Shown here piece after piece: positions 18,661-28,774 of a DNA stretch of 64,000 nt (the first letter of the stretch is position 1; each line of letters opens with the position of its first letter). A model generated the notes under the pieces. That model was given only the letters and a program-made list of their open reading frames with translations. It was not told where the DNA came from and did not search any database. The stretch comes from Candidatus Kryptonium sp. (GTDB taxonomy: Bacteria > Bacteroidota > Ignavibacteria > Kryptoniales > Kryptoniaceae), in NCBI GenBank assembly GCA_025060635.1, contig JANXBN010000005.1, positions 1-64,000 on the forward strand, written 5' to 3'. A program made the position numbers and the translations under genes.

Positions 18661-20519
18661 ACAAATTAGCGTTAGTTTTTTTATTCATTATCGCTGTGGC
18701 GAGGGCACAAGATGTTGAAGTTGATATGCTAAGGAATTTTGAAGAAGATATTATAGAAAATCTTGAAGTTGATGCACGAGTTGATGAGCTGATAGATCAA
18801 TTTGAGATCAAAAGGATAGAACTTAACAAAGCTGATGTTGACGATTTGACTGAATTTCCATTAATAACAAGGGAAATTGCCAACAAAATAGTTGAGTATC
18901 GTAAGAAAATTGGTGGTTTTAAAACAAGGGAACAGGTTTTTGAGATCCCGAATGTTGACGAAAATGTGAAATCTTTTCTTTACAGAAATGGATATATTCA
19001 AAGACCAAATGTGCATTTCCGCGTTCGCTCTCGCGTTTTGAGCAGAAATAACTTTAGAAACTTTTCAAATAACTTTGAGGAAAACTTTAAGACATACCAA
19101 CTTGCTTATCTCAATGTCTCAAATCTTTCTGGTGGCTTTATAGTTGAAAAAGATTACGGGGAGAGCAAAATCAATGAACTGATGAATTTTTATATTGAAT
19201 ACAAAAGCTCTGGCAAGATAAGGAAAATTATCATCGGAAACTATGCCTTGCAATTCGGGCAGGGAATTTTGATGTGGAAACCTGTTGCTCTCGGTAAAGG
19301 TTCGGATGCGATTTCACCTGCTGTTCGTAGCTTTGAAAATTATTCCTCTGGATATGTTTCAACGACCGAAGTCAAGCCATTATTTGGAGCTGTGATAAAC
19401 TCTAAAGTTAAGAATTTTGAATTAACACTTTTTTATTCAAGAACGGATTTGCCATCCTCGGTTGATTCGCTTGGCAGTGTTAAGTATATTGACTTCTCCG
19501 GGATAAACAAGAGAAGAAGATCTTCCCTGTTTAGAAACTTATATGGTGGTATTTTAAACTTAGGATGGACAAATTTCGCCTTGGGAATTTTGAACTATTA
19601 TGAAATTTTTGATCGTGATTTCTCGCAGACAAGCTCAAGACCATTTCAAAAGAGAGGTTTTTACAATGGAATTGAGTTTGATTTTTATTTTAGAAACCTG
19701 AATTTCTTCGGCGAAGTTGCATCAAGAGGTTTGAAAAATTTTAGCTATGTCGCTGTTTTAACTATCGGATTTGATAACTTAAACTTCGTCTTTCATTTGA
19801 GAAACCTTAATCAAAATTTGTTCTCAATTAACGGAAATGCGTTCTCTGAAAGATATGGTGAGGCTTGGAATGAGCAAGGATTTTATTTTGGAGCTAAGTT
19901 TAAAGTTTGGAAATTCCAATTTTCAGGTTATTGGGACATCTTTAAGTTTCCAAGATTTGACCTTGACGATGTTAAAAATGGGAATGATTATAGAATTGAA
20001 ACGAGTTTTTCCGCTTCAAGAAATCTAATTTTTAAGTTAATGTTTCGTGAGAAGGTGAGGGTGAAGGGAATTAAAACATCAGATGAATTTGGGAGAAGTT
20101 CATTAGGTGAGGGAAGCGAAAGGAGAAGAAACTTGAGATTTGAGGTGGAAAACAGACTTGCTAAAATTTCTCTCAGGAGTAGAATTGAAGCTGTGCGAAG
20201 AAGTTTAAACGATGTTGAAAAGGGAGTTTTGATCTATCAAGGCGCAAGATTTGAACCTATCAAAAATTTGAGAATCTATGGTCGTGTTATGTTTTTTAAA
20301 ACCGATTCGTATTCCTCAAGAATTTATGTTTACGAAGACGATATTGATGGTGTCGTCTCTTTGCTTCCGTTTTATGGAAGCGGATTGAGATGGTATCTTG
20401 TGGTGAAATATAAATTTGGAAAGATCCTATCAGTGCAATTAAAGTATGGTGAAACTTTCATCAGTTATATAGAAACAGTCCGAAATATCTTCGGCTTGCA
20501 GATTGAATTGAGAAATTAA
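18657..20519 (+). CDS. Exported helix-hairpin-helix protein with beta-barrel-like C-terminus
   Basis: A 620-residue protein with a signal peptide (residues 1-17). Residues about 56-115 form a ComEA-like helix-hairpin-helix region ([32 protein letters not shown]), which in ComEA binds DNA. The remaining 500 residues are aromatic and strand-rich, as in outer-membrane barrels. This arrangement is common in Bacteroidota and is not functionally defined; DNA uptake is a guess. It overlaps the previous gene by 4 bp (ATGA) and ends tail-to-tail overlapping gmhA by 4 bp. Confidence 0.7.
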   Translation: MNKLALVFLFIIAVARAQDVEVDMLRNFEEDIIENLEVDARVDELIDQFEIKRIELNKADVDDLTEFPLITREIANKIVEYRKKIGGFKTREQVFEIPNVDENVKSFLYRNGYIQRPNVHFRVRSRVLSRNNFRNFSNNFEENFKTYQLAYLNVSNLSGGFIVEKDYGESKINELMNFYIEYKSSGKIRKIIIGNYALQFGQGILMWKPVALGKGSDAISPAVRSFENYSSGYVSTTEVKPLFGAVINSKVKNFELTLFYSRTDLPSSVDSLGSVKYIDFSGINKRRRSSLFRNLYGGILNLGWTNFALGILNYYEIFDRDFSQTSSRPFQKRGFYNGIEFDFYFRNLNFFGEVASRGLKNFSYVAVLTIGFDNLNFVFHLRNLNQNLFSINGNAFSERYGEAWNEQGFYFGAKFKVWKFQFSGYWDIFKFPRFDLDDVKNGNDYRIETSFSASRNLIFKLMFREKVRVKGIKTSDEFGRSSLGEGSERRRNLRFEVENRLAKISLRSRIEAVRRSLNDVEKGVLIYQGARFEPIKNLRIYGRVMFFKTDSYSSRIYVYEDDIDGVVSLLPFYGSGLRWYLVVKYKFGKILSVQLKYGETFISYIETVRNIFGLQIELRN

Positions 20520-21109
20520 TCTTCAGGTTCTCCGTAAAGTTCAATCTCAACCAGTTCGCTTATGATGTGTCCGATTGTGATATGTCCTTCTTGAATTCGC
20601 TGTGTATTATTTGAAGGGACGATAATTGCGATATCACAAAGTTCTTTCATCTTTCCGCCGTCTCGTCCAAGAAAACCGATTACTTTCATTCCTTTTTCTT
20701 TTGCTGTTTTTATCGCACGGATGACATTTTCAGAATTTCCGCTTGTGCTGATCCCTATCAATACATCTCCTTCATTTCCCAAAGCTTCAACAGTTCTTGC
20801 AAATGTATTTTCAAATCCAATGTCATTTCCACCTGCGGTGAGGTTTGATGTGTCGGTTGTGATTGCAATTGCAGGAAGCCCAGGGCGCTTTATTTTTGGA
20901 TTCAATCTGATGACAAATTCTGTCGCTATGTGTTGGGAGTCAGCTGCGCTTCCGCCATTTCCGCAAAGCAATAATTTTTTGCCGTTTTTAAATGCGTTTG
21001 AGATGAGCTCAACAGCTTGTAGAATTTGCTCAGTGCATTGGTTAAATATGTTTTTCTTTATCTCGGCGCTTTCAAGAAGTGAGCGTTCTATGAATTTTAC
21101 TTTATCCAT
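20516..21109 (-). CDS. gmhA: Phosphoheptose isomerase
   Basis: A 197-residue SIS-domain isomerase that converts sedoheptulose-7-phosphate to heptose-7-phosphate, the first step of ADP-heptose synthesis for LPS cores. The sequence shows [19 protein letters not shown], the loop [10 protein letters not shown], and the C-terminal [15 protein letters not shown] with the catalytic/metal His and Glu. Length is typical. It overlaps the upstream GGGP synthase-like gene by 8 bp, in a leftward group starting with alaS. The GT9 glycosyltransferase at 41074 may use the product. Confidence 0.94.
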   Translation of the reverse strand: MDKVKFIERSLLESAEIKKNIFNQCTEQILQAVELISNAFKNGKKLLLCGNGGSAADSQHIATEFVIRLNPKIKRPGLPAIAITTDTSNLTAGGNDIGFENTFARTVEALGNEGDVLIGISTSGNSENVIRAIKTAKEKGMKVIGFLGRDGGKMKELCDIAIIVPSNNTQRIQEGHITIGHIISELVEIELYGEPED

Positions 21110-21926
21110 TTCTTTTTTCTTTTTTGTTTTCGTGGATTGCGTTGACGAATTCGCAGATTAAATTTTTATAGTTTTGTGATGATGTGTTTTCAAGTATGTT
21201 TCCAGTGACGATTATATCTGCACCTGCTTTTGCCTTTTCAAAAGCCGTTTCGGGATTTCTTATGCCACCACCTACGATGATCGGAATTTTTACAAACGAT
21301 TTAATTTGTTGAATTATTTCTATTGGGACGGAATTATCTGCGCCACTTCCAGCTTCAAGATAAATAAATTTCATCCCAAGATATTGTGCAGTTAATGAGT
21401 AAGCAACTGCAATGTCTGGTTTATCTCGGGGTATGGGTTTGCTTTGGCTTATAAAAATTGCGGATGTCATTTTTCCAGATTCTATCAAAAGATAAGCAGT
21501 TGAAATTGCTTCAATCCTGTGTTTAAAAATAATTGGCGACGCAAGAATTTGTTGCCCGATTATATATTCCGTGTTTGTGCTTGTTAAAACGGATAAGAAA
21601 AGAATTGCATCTGCATCTTTTGAGATCTGATAAATGCTTCCAGGAAAAATTATTACTGGTTTATCGGTGTTTCTCTTGATGGTTCTGACGCATTTCTCAA
21701 AATTTTGTGAAAGTAGCAAGCTGCTTCCGACCAAGAAAGCATCAACCCCACAATCTGTTGCTGTCCTGATGAATTTTGGAAGATTTGAATTCGGTTTGTC
21801 AGGATCAATTAAAATAAAATAAAGCGAGCCCCTTCGGTTAATTTCATTCAAGATATGTTCGTAAATTTTTCCCGAAGGGGCGTAATTTTGTAAATATCCC
21901 CCAAAATTTGAATCTTTCGTGTTCAA
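21102..21926 (-). CDS. Geranylgeranylglyceryl phosphate synthase family protein (bacterial)
   Basis: A 274-residue TIM-barrel prenyltransferase of the PcrB/GGGP synthase family, which joins glycerol-1-phosphate to a polyprenyl diphosphate and makes ether-linked precursors. Visible signatures are [10 protein letters not shown] near the N-terminus, [20 protein letters not shown], the [11 protein letters not shown] motif and [11 protein letters not shown] with the phosphate-binding Gly-rich loop, then GADIIVTGN. Group II enzymes of this type occur in Bacteroidota as well as archaea. Which chain length it uses is not visible. It is between alaS and gmhA. Membrane ether lipids in this organism are an inference only. 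Confidence 0.9.
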   Translation of the reverse strand: MNTKDSNFGGYLQNYAPSGKIYEHILNEINRRGSLYFILIDPDKPNSNLPKFIRTATDCGVDAFLVGSSLLLSQNFEKCVRTIKRNTDKPVIIFPGSIYQISKDADAILFLSVLTSTNTEYIIGQQILASPIIFKHRIEAISTAYLLIESGKMTSAIFISQSKPIPRDKPDIAVAYSLTAQYLGMKFIYLEAGSGADNSVPIEIIQQIKSFVKIPIIVGGGIRNPETAFEKAKAGADIIVTGNILENTSSQNYKNLICEFVNAIHENKKEKRNG

Positions 21927-21939
21927 CCTTGCTTTAGGT

Positions 21940-24621
21940 TTATTTTACTTGTGTTAATTCTTTTACTATTTTTGTGAATTCTTTTATCGCCTCATCAATT
22001 TTTGATATATCTCTGCCGCCGGCAGTTGCCAGGTTTGGTCTTCCGCCACCTCCACCACCAGTGATTTTTGCGACTTCGCGAACTATTTTTCCAGCATCTA
22101 ATTTTTTCTCTTTAACGAGGTCGTCTGTCACAACACATACAAAATTAACTTTATCTTCCGAAACATTCGCAAGCAAACCAACACCACTGCCGATTTTGCT
22201 TCTTAAAATGTCAGCATATTGTTTCATTTCCTCAATATCTTTTGGAGCTAATTCCCATTTGGAAACATTTAAAGCGACAACCTTAAAACCGTTTATTCTT
22301 ACAACATCTGGCGAATTAACAGCTTTTTCTATTTCATCTCCTGCAAGTTTTAATTTCAACTTTGAAAGTTCCTTTTCAAGATTTTGTTTCTCTTCAAGAA
22401 TTGAATCAATTCTCTCGGTAAGCTTTTCAATTTCTTCTTCCTTCTCCTTCAGATATTTCTCAAGTGCTTTTCCAGTTATCGCTTCAACTCTTCTGACACC
22501 GCTTGCTATACTGCTTTCGTAGATGATCTTGAAATATCCAGTTTCAATCGTTCTATCAAGGTGTGTTCCGCCACAAAGCTCATAGCTAAAATCGCCAATT
22601 CTAACAGTTCTGACTATATCGCCATATTTATCTCCGAAAAATGCTAAAGCGCCTTCCTCAAGTGCTTGTTTTATGGGTTTATATTCCTTAACGAGCTCAA
22701 TATCTTCAAAGATGACGGTGTTTACAAGATGTTCAATCATTTCAATTTCTTCTTTTCCAAGTTTTCTCGGATGCGTGAAATCAAATCTTAATCTATCTGG
22801 TGCGACAAGTGAACCTGCTTGTTGAACATGTGTTCCAAGGACTTTCCTCAGTGCGGAATGCAGAAGATGAGTAGCGGAGTGATTTTTCATTATTGATTTT
22901 CTTCTGTCAAGGTCAATCTTTGCGATGAATTTCCCGCCATTTTTGATGTAGGATTCAAGTTCTTTTGCATCTTTGCTGTCTTTTTTGATCTTTGGAATAA
23001 AGTGAACAATTAAATCATCAATTCTTTGTGTATCAATTATTTCAATTTCACCGCCCGGATAGATCAATTTACCTGTGTCTCCAACCTGACCTCCTGACTC
23101 GGGATAGAAAATTGTCTTCTTTGAGAAAACAATTTGATCAATATGTTCATCATCGCTTGAAAGAAGGATAACTCTGTTTGATTCATCATTCACTTCAAGT
23201 TCGTACTGTTTCAAATCGGGATTGAATTCGGTTTTTAGAACATCTCCCTTTCTTAATAATACTTCAACTTTTTCAGCGATGCTTATTTTCCCTTCGGTAA
23301 AAATTTTCTTCGTTGCCTCTCTTGACCTTTCTCTTTGCTCCTCCATCAATTTTTCGAATTCGCTGAGTTCAACTTCAAAACCTCTTTCCTGCGCCATTAG
23401 ATTCGTTAGATCAACTGGGAAGCCATATGTATCGTAAAGTTTGAAAACTACCTCGCCAGGTAAAACTTTTATTCCTTTCTTTTCTAATTTTGAAATCTCG
23501 TTCTCAAAGATTTCAATTCCTCTGTCAAGCGTTTGGTTGAAGTTTTCTTCCTCTGATTTTATAACATTTTTCACATATTCTTTTTTCGGTTCAATTTCCG
23601 GATATGCTTCGCCCATTATTTCAACGACTTTGTCAACAAGTTTATAGATGAAAGGTTCGTGCATATCAAGATTTCTTGCGTATCTTGAAGCGCGTCTTAA
23701 AATTCTACGAAGGACATAACCTCTTCCTTCGTTTGATGGAACAGCGCCATCAGTAATTGCGAAAGTTAGCATTCTAACATGATCTGCAATTACACGCATC
23801 GCGATTTGATACTTATCTCCCACATATTCTTTGCCAGTTAGGTTGGAGATTTCTTCTATCAGTGGCTGGAAAAGGTCGGTATCATAATTTGAATTAGTTC
23901 CCTGCAGCACTGCGACAATTCTTTCAAGCCCCATTCCAGTGTCAACATGTTTTGCCGGAAGAGGTTCAAGTTCACCTCTTTCATTCCGATTAAATTGGAT
24001 GAAAACGAGGTTCCATAATTCTCTAAACCTTAAGCATCCATCAACATTTACACCGCACTCGTGATTCTTGTTGCACACACCTTCACCAAGATCAATATGA
24101 ATTTCTGAACACGGCCCGCATGGACCTGTATCTCCCATCTCCCAAAAGTTTGATTTTTCATCAAATCTCAAAATTCTGCTGGGTGATATATCGGTTACTT
24201 TTTTCCATAATTCTTCAGCTTCGTCATCATCTTTGAAAACGGTTGCATACAATCTATCTTTTGGAAGATCCCATTCTTTTGTGAGAAGTTCCCAAGCCCA
24301 CAAGATTGCCTCTTCTTTATAATAATCTCCAAACGACCAATTTCCAAGCATTTCAAAAAATGTATGATGATATGTATCTTTTCCAACTTCCTCAAGATCG
24401 TTGTGCTTTCCACTTACGCGAATGCATTTTTGATAGTTTACCGCTCTTTTGTAAGGTCTTGTTCCAGTTCCGAGAAATACATCTTTAAATTGGTTCATCC
24501 CGGCGTTCGTGAAAAGCAAAGTTGGATCATCAAATGGTATAACTGGCGACGATGGGACGAATGTATGTCCTCTTTTTTCAAAAAATTTAACGAAAGATGT
24601 TCTTATCTCTTTTGCTTTCAT
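21940..24621 (-). CDS. alaS: Alanyl-tRNA synthetase
   Basis: An 893-residue class II synthetase for tRNA-Ala. The N-terminal catalytic domain begins KAKEIRTSFVKFFEKRGHTF with the motif 2 region after FTNAGMNQFKDVFLG. The editing domain has the zinc-site motifs HSATHLLHSALR and CGGTHLD. A coiled coil (about residues 730-770) leads to the C-terminal DHHA1/C-Ala domain with GGGGGGRPNLATAGG. Full length is normal. It is followed leftward by the GGGP synthase-like gene 13 bp away and gmhA. Confidence 0.97.
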   Translation of the reverse strand: MKAKEIRTSFVKFFEKRGHTFVPSSPVIPFDDPTLLFTNAGMNQFKDVFLGTGTRPYKRAVNYQKCIRVSGKHNDLEEVGKDTYHHTFFEMLGNWSFGDYYKEEAILWAWELLTKEWDLPKDRLYATVFKDDDEAEELWKKVTDISPSRILRFDEKSNFWEMGDTGPCGPCSEIHIDLGEGVCNKNHECGVNVDGCLRFRELWNLVFIQFNRNERGELEPLPAKHVDTGMGLERIVAVLQGTNSNYDTDLFQPLIEEISNLTGKEYVGDKYQIAMRVIADHVRMLTFAITDGAVPSNEGRGYVLRRILRRASRYARNLDMHEPFIYKLVDKVVEIMGEAYPEIEPKKEYVKNVIKSEEENFNQTLDRGIEIFENEISKLEKKGIKVLPGEVVFKLYDTYGFPVDLTNLMAQERGFEVELSEFEKLMEEQRERSREATKKIFTEGKISIAEKVEVLLRKGDVLKTEFNPDLKQYELEVNDESNRVILLSSDDEHIDQIVFSKKTIFYPESGGQVGDTGKLIYPGGEIEIIDTQRIDDLIVHFIPKIKKDSKDAKELESYIKNGGKFIAKIDLDRRKSIMKNHSATHLLHSALRKVLGTHVQQAGSLVAPDRLRFDFTHPRKLGKEEIEMIEHLVNTVIFEDIELVKEYKPIKQALEEGALAFFGDKYGDIVRTVRIGDFSYELCGGTHLDRTIETGYFKIIYESSIASGVRRVEAITGKALEKYLKEKEEEIEKLTERIDSILEEKQNLEKELSKLKLKLAGDEIEKAVNSPDVVRINGFKVVALNVSKWELAPKDIEEMKQYADILRSKIGSGVGLLANVSEDKVNFVCVVTDDLVKEKKLDAGKIVREVAKITGGGGGGRPNLATAGGRDISKIDEAIKEFTKIVKELTQVK

Positions 24622-24743
24622 GGTCTATTGTTAAAAAATTTGTTTTCCTTTCCTAAAATCTAACAAAAGGTAGGTTTTCTTGCAAATTCAGAGGCAGTTG
24701 GCTATCCCGCTGAATCCAAAAATTTGAAAGTGTAGGGTTTATC

Positions 24744-26111
24744 TTAAAAAACAAACTTCAAAAGAATCATAGCGCCGATTATCAACAATGTGCAAAAGAC
24801 GATTATTGTCGGATAACCCTTGAGTGATTGAATTGAGTCGTTTATTGAATTTATGGTTGATACAATATCTTGTTTTTGACCCTTTATCTCCTTGGAAATT
24901 TCCGACCTTAAAACAGCGATCGTTTCCGTCATGTCTTTTCTCAACGACTTGGACAAATTGGGAAGCTCAGCAGTTAAGATAGCGATTTTCTCAAGCAAAT
25001 TTCCTATGTTGTTTTGAACCTCATACTGTGAAGTTGCAACCTCATCAAACACATTTTTCATTTCTTTTATCCGATCATCTATTGATTTCAAACTTTCATC
25101 AAATTTTGCTGAAGGTGTGAATGTAAGTGAGCTTGTGTTTAAGGCTATGTCTTCTGAAATTTTTCTCAATAAGTTAAGGTTATCTTGAATTTCTTGAGAG
25201 AAAACCTTTAAAAACTCAATATCAGGGAATTCCGGCACTACAAATTCTCTCCCAACTTGCTGGGATGATTTAATCTCTTCTATTTTCGCGCTGATGTCCA
25301 GAAGTATTTGTGAAAAATCAACCTGTGGGACTGTTATTTCTCTTGGTTGGGCATTTTGATAAATGTTTTTAATCTCAGCTATATCCTGATTTATTGAGTT
25401 GATAAGTTGGAAAATTTCATTTTTAAATTCGGTTAATCCGGAAATATCAATGTTTCCGTTTATTTCAAGCGAGTTTATTTTTTGCGCGATGGAATCTTTA
25501 AGTGTGTCGGCAATTGTTAGGACTTTTGAATCAACACTTTGGAGAGTGGATTTAATTATTTCGTCTATTTGACGATTGATTTCGCCACTTATGTTTGAGT
25601 AGAAATTTTGAATTAAATGAAGATTTGTTTCAATCGCTGAAAGTTTGTTTTTAAACTCGTTTAATTCGCTAAGCATCGGGGAGAAAAGATAGGGGATGAG
25701 ATCGGCGTTGTTTTCAAAAAATGTTTTAAGATCGTTTTTGGATAGAAATTCGTAAAAGTCCTTGCGGTATTTTTCAAACTCGGAAATTAACGATGTATTT
25801 AGTTGTGTAAATTGCTGATTTATTTCGGCAAGCTTTTGAGTGAAAAAGTTGTTAATTTCAAGCACTTTATAACTTAGGTTGGTGATTCGTGTTATAAATT
25901 CGGAGTTTAAAATTCTAAACTGTTCCTTAAGTGCTTCAAGCTCTGCTTTTAGATTGAGTTTTTCTTCAAGATAATTGAATTTTGACTCTTTTAGCTGTAG
26001 AAGTTTAGATTCAATCTCCCTTTCAAGCGCCTCAAGTCGGTCAGCAAGAAATCGCTGGAGCTGGTCATAAGTGACATAATTGTTGGTTGGTTTTAATTCT
26101 TCCAACGGCAT
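24744..26111 (-). CDS. Tail-anchored coiled-coil protein of unknown function
   Basis: A 455-residue protein that is almost wholly alpha-helical coiled coil, rich in Glu, Lys, Ile, Leu and Asn, with a single hydrophobic segment at the very C-terminus (about residues 432-452) and no signal peptide. It would be anchored in the membrane by its tail with the long rod in the cytoplasm. I recognise no family. ATG 26111 has a strong GGAGGT site, and a perfect-consensus sigma-70 promoter lies just upstream (26148-26176), so it is probably highly expressed. A structural or chromosome/cell-shape role is possible but not shown. Confidence 0.75.
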   Translation of the reverse strand: MPLEELKPTNNYVTYDQLQRFLADRLEALEREIESKLLQLKESKFNYLEEKLNLKAELEALKEQFRILNSEFITRITNLSYKVLEINNFFTQKLAEINQQFTQLNTSLISEFEKYRKDFYEFLSKNDLKTFFENNADLIPYLFSPMLSELNEFKNKLSAIETNLHLIQNFYSNISGEINRQIDEIIKSTLQSVDSKVLTIADTLKDSIAQKINSLEINGNIDISGLTEFKNEIFQLINSINQDIAEIKNIYQNAQPREITVPQVDFSQILLDISAKIEEIKSSQQVGREFVVPEFPDIEFLKVFSQEIQDNLNLLRKISEDIALNTSSLTFTPSAKFDESLKSIDDRIKEMKNVFDEVATSQYEVQNNIGNLLEKIAILTAELPNLSKSLRKDMTETIAVLRSEISKEIKGQKQDIVSTINSINDSIQSLKGYPTIIVFCTLLIIGAMILLKFVF

Positions 26112-26147
26112 TTTTAGACCTCCGCTTTATATTTGGCTCTTCGCTTA

Positions 26148-26176
26148 ATTATAATAAATTATTTAACAAATGTCAA
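26148..26176 (-). promoter_or_regulatory. Consensus sigma-70 promoter of the coiled-coil gene
   Basis: On the minus strand TTGACA (26176-26171), a 17-bp spacer and TATAAT (26153-26148) match the consensus in all 12 positions. Transcription would start near 26140, about 30 bp before the ATG at 26111, and the Shine-Dalgarno site falls within that leader. Confidence 0.85.
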
Positions 26177-26348
26177 GTATCGCTATGTAAAAATGAGATT
26201 TTAAGGATTGGATTTGGGATCAATGGGGATCTATCCATTCTTTCGCATTTTACGAGTGAAAGCATAGTTTCAGCAAAGAGATGGAATAATCTACTTCCTC
26301 CCAGAAATGGATAATTTGTTTCCGCTTTTGCAAAATTTTAAAAACGGA

Positions 26349-26377
26349 TTGACTTTTTAAGTTGCTTGATTTATATT
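26349..26377 (+). promoter_or_regulatory. Sigma-70 promoter of the sphingolipid gene group
   Basis: TTGACT at 26349-26354 and TATATT at 26372-26377 are separated by 17 bp (10 of 12 consensus bases). It lies about 44 bp upstream of the TTG start at 26421. The rest of the 26112-26420 gap shows no gene and holds the divergent promoter on the other strand. Confidence 0.75.
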
Positions 26378-26420
26378 TAAAGAGGAAGTTTAGTCAAAAA
26401 TTTAAAATAGGAGGTAAAAA

Positions 26421-27620
26421 TTGGACTTATTTGACAAATGTTATGCATTCAAAAGGCATGAGGAAGTTAAAGCAATGGGGCTTTATCCTTATTTTCAACC
26501 TATCTATGAGAATTATGGACCTATCGTTAAAATGGATGGGCGTGAGATCATAATGGCGGGGTCTAATAATTATCTTGGTCTTACCACAGACCCGCGAGTT
26601 AAGGAAGCTGCTATTGAAGCGATCAAAAAATACGGGACAGGATGTTCAGGCTCAAGATATTTGAATGGGACACTTGATATCCATATCAAGCTTGAAGAAC
26701 AACTTGCGGAGTTCGTAGGTAAGGAAGCCGCGCTTTTGTTTAGCACAGGATTTCAAACTAATCAAGGGGCAATTGTCCCATTAATTGGAAAAGATGAATA
26801 TGTTATTTCAGACAAAGACAATCATGCAAGTATAGTTCAAGGGACGCTTATATCTAAAGGTTTGTGGGGTAGCGATGTTCTCGTTAGATATAGGCATAAT
26901 GATATGGAGCACCTTGAAGAGGTTATATCAAAATTACCACGTGAAGCTGGGAAATTAATCGTAACTGATGGTGTATTCAGTATGAGCGGAAACATTGTGA
27001 ATTTGCCTGAAGTCGTAAGAATAGCTAGAACTTATAACGCACGGATAATGCTTGATGATGCCCATGGACTCGGTGTCCTTGGTAAAGGTGGGAGAGGAAC
27101 AGCAAATCATTTTGGACTTGACGATCAAGTAGATATCATTATGGGGACATTTAGTAAAAGTTTTGCTTCGCTTGGTGGGTTCATAGCTGGTGAGAAACCA
27201 GTTATTGATTACATTAAACATCATTCACCGGCTTTAATTTTTAGTGCCAGCATGACCCCACCACAGGTTGCTTCTGTTTTAAAGGCGATTGAGATCATAA
27301 AATCTGAACCTGAAAGGATTGAGAAATTGCATTACAACGCAAATAAGGTTAGGCAAGGACTAAAAAGCCTTGGTTTTAATGTCCTTGATGGGCAAACGCC
27401 GATAGTTCCAGTTGTGATCGGAGATGATTTGTTAACATTTAAGTTCTGGAGGATGTTGTTTGACAATGGCGTCTTTGTAAATGCGGTTATAAGCCCGGCG
27501 GTCCCACAAGGAATGCAACTTTTGAGATTGAGCTTTATGGCAACTCATGAAGACAAACATCTTGATATAGTAATTGAAAAGTTTGAAAAAGTTGGAAAAG
27601 AGCTTGCCTTGATTGATTAA
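26421..27620 (+). CDS. spt: Serine palmitoyltransferase-type alpha-oxoamine synthase
   Basis: A 399-residue PLP enzyme that condenses serine with an acyl-CoA, the first step of sphingolipid synthesis; glycine C-acetyltransferase and 8-amino-7-oxononanoate synthase are close relatives. The TTG start is fixed by a strong TAGGAGGT five bases upstream. Visible motifs are NNYLGLTTDP near residue 49, GTGCSGSRYLNGT, DDAHGLGVLG, and the PLP lysine Lys246 in TFSKSFASLGG. The start (CYAFKRHEEVKAMGLYPYF) resembles bacterial serine palmitoyltransferases. The downstream acyltransferase-like gene, 8 bp away, supports a ceramide pathway. Moderate certainty on the exact substrate. Confidence 0.85.
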   Translation: MDLFDKCYAFKRHEEVKAMGLYPYFQPIYENYGPIVKMDGREIIMAGSNNYLGLTTDPRVKEAAIEAIKKYGTGCSGSRYLNGTLDIHIKLEEQLAEFVGKEAALLFSTGFQTNQGAIVPLIGKDEYVISDKDNHASIVQGTLISKGLWGSDVLVRYRHNDMEHLEEVISKLPREAGKLIVTDGVFSMSGNIVNLPEVVRIARTYNARIMLDDAHGLGVLGKGGRGTANHFGLDDQVDIIMGTFSKSFASLGGFIAGEKPVIDYIKHHSPALIFSASMTPPQVASVLKAIEIIKSEPERIEKLHYNANKVRQGLKSLGFNVLDGQTPIVPVVIGDDLLTFKFWRMLFDNGVFVNAVISPAVPQGMQLLRLSFMATHEDKHLDIVIEKFEKVGKELALID

Positions 27621-27628
27621 AAAAATAA

Positions 27629-28768
27629 ATGGTTAAAAAAATGTCAATTGAGATTCGCCGGGTTTCATCCCGAAAAGAGATATCTTTCTTTGTTAAGTTC
27701 CCTTACCATCTTTACAAAAATCATCCTTATTGGGTTCCCCCGCTTTTAATTGAGCAAAAAGATCTCGTTGATGTTAAAAGGAATCCTTTTTATAAGCATA
27801 GTGAAGCTGTATTTTATTTAGCCTTTAGGAATGGACAAGTCGTCGGAAGGATCGCAGGTATTTTGAATCATAATCACAATGAGTTTCATAATGAAAATAT
27901 AGGATTTTTTGGTTTTTTTGAATCTATCAACGATAAAGATGTGTCCGCAAAGCTTTTTGAATCTGTTGAAAACTGGGCACGAAGTAAAGGCTTGGATGAA
28001 GTTAGAGGTCCAGTAAATCCATCAACAAATGATTCATGTGGAATTTTGATAGAGGGCTTTGACAAATCCCCATGCTTTATGATGCCATACAATTATGATT
28101 ATTATCCTAATCTTTGTGAAAGCTACGGATTTGAAAAAGCGAAGGATTTATACTCTTATTACATCTCTCAAGAAATGTTAACACCCAAGGTAATGCAAAG
28201 GCTTGAGAATGGAGTTGAACTCGTTTTAAAAAGAAAGAATGCCGTGATTAGACCGGTTGATTTGAAAAATTTTGATGAGGAGGTGAAGAAGGTTAAAGAG
28301 GTTTACAACAACGCTTGGAGCAAAAACTGGGGCTTCGTCCCTCTTACCGATGACGAAATAAATCATATCGCAAAAGGATTAAAGCAAATAGTTGTCCCAG
28401 AGATTACTCTATTTGCGGAAATAAATGGAAAACCAATTGGTTTTTCTCTTTCTGTTCCTGATATAAATCAAGCGTTGAAAGGTTTAAATGGAAGATTGCT
28501 TCCTTTTGGAATTTTCAAATTGATGCGAAATATGAAAAAAATTACGATGATCCGTGTTATGATAATGGGTTTAGTTCATGAATATCGCTTCTCTGGCATA
28601 GATGCAGCATTTTATTATTACACGATAAAAAATGGGATCGCAAAAGGTTTCTCTGAAGCTGAACTCGGTTGGGTTTTGGAAGACAATGAACCAATGAAAA
28701 GGGTTGCCGAAAACCTCGGCTCAACCCCTTATAAAAAATACAGAATCTATACAAAAAAATTAAGGTGA
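27629..28768 (+). CDS. GNAT-fold protein, candidate bacterial ceramide synthase
   Basis: A 379-residue protein of the GNAT superfamily. The N-terminal part has FVKFPYHLYKNHPYWVPPLL and a GxVVGRIAGILNHNHNEFH segment, followed by the RGPVNPSTNDSCGILIEGFD motif seen in a conserved family of long GNAT proteins. In Caulobacter the ceramide synthase bCerS is a GNAT-type protein encoded near serine palmitoyltransferase; this gene sits 8 bp behind an spt-like gene, so N-acylation of a sphingoid base is a reasonable proposal. It is not proven, and another acyltransferase role is possible. Met at residue 5 is another possible start. Confidence 0.7.
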   Translation: MVKKMSIEIRRVSSRKEISFFVKFPYHLYKNHPYWVPPLLIEQKDLVDVKRNPFYKHSEAVFYLAFRNGQVVGRIAGILNHNHNEFHNENIGFFGFFESINDKDVSAKLFESVENWARSKGLDEVRGPVNPSTNDSCGILIEGFDKSPCFMMPYNYDYYPNLCESYGFEKAKDLYSYYISQEMLTPKVMQRLENGVELVLKRKNAVIRPVDLKNFDEEVKKVKEVYNNAWSKNWGFVPLTDDEINHIAKGLKQIVVPEITLFAEINGKPIGFSLSVPDINQALKGLNGRLLPFGIFKLMRNMKKITMIRVMIMGLVHEYRFSGIDAAFYYYTIKNGIAKGFSEAELGWVLEDNEPMKRVAENLGSTPYKKYRIYTKKLR

Positions 28769-28774
28769 AGAGAT

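Noticed and set aside
21820-21880. CCCCTTCGG and TTTCCCGAAGGGG, resembling the 22-nt palindromic element.
   Set aside because: They lie in frame in the N-terminal coding part of the GGGP synthase gene and lack the second arm (TCCTTWGGA); chance similarity.
21974-22522. A 182-codon plus-strand frame opposite alaS.
   Set aside because: Serine/phenylalanine-rich antisense shadow of the alaS gene.
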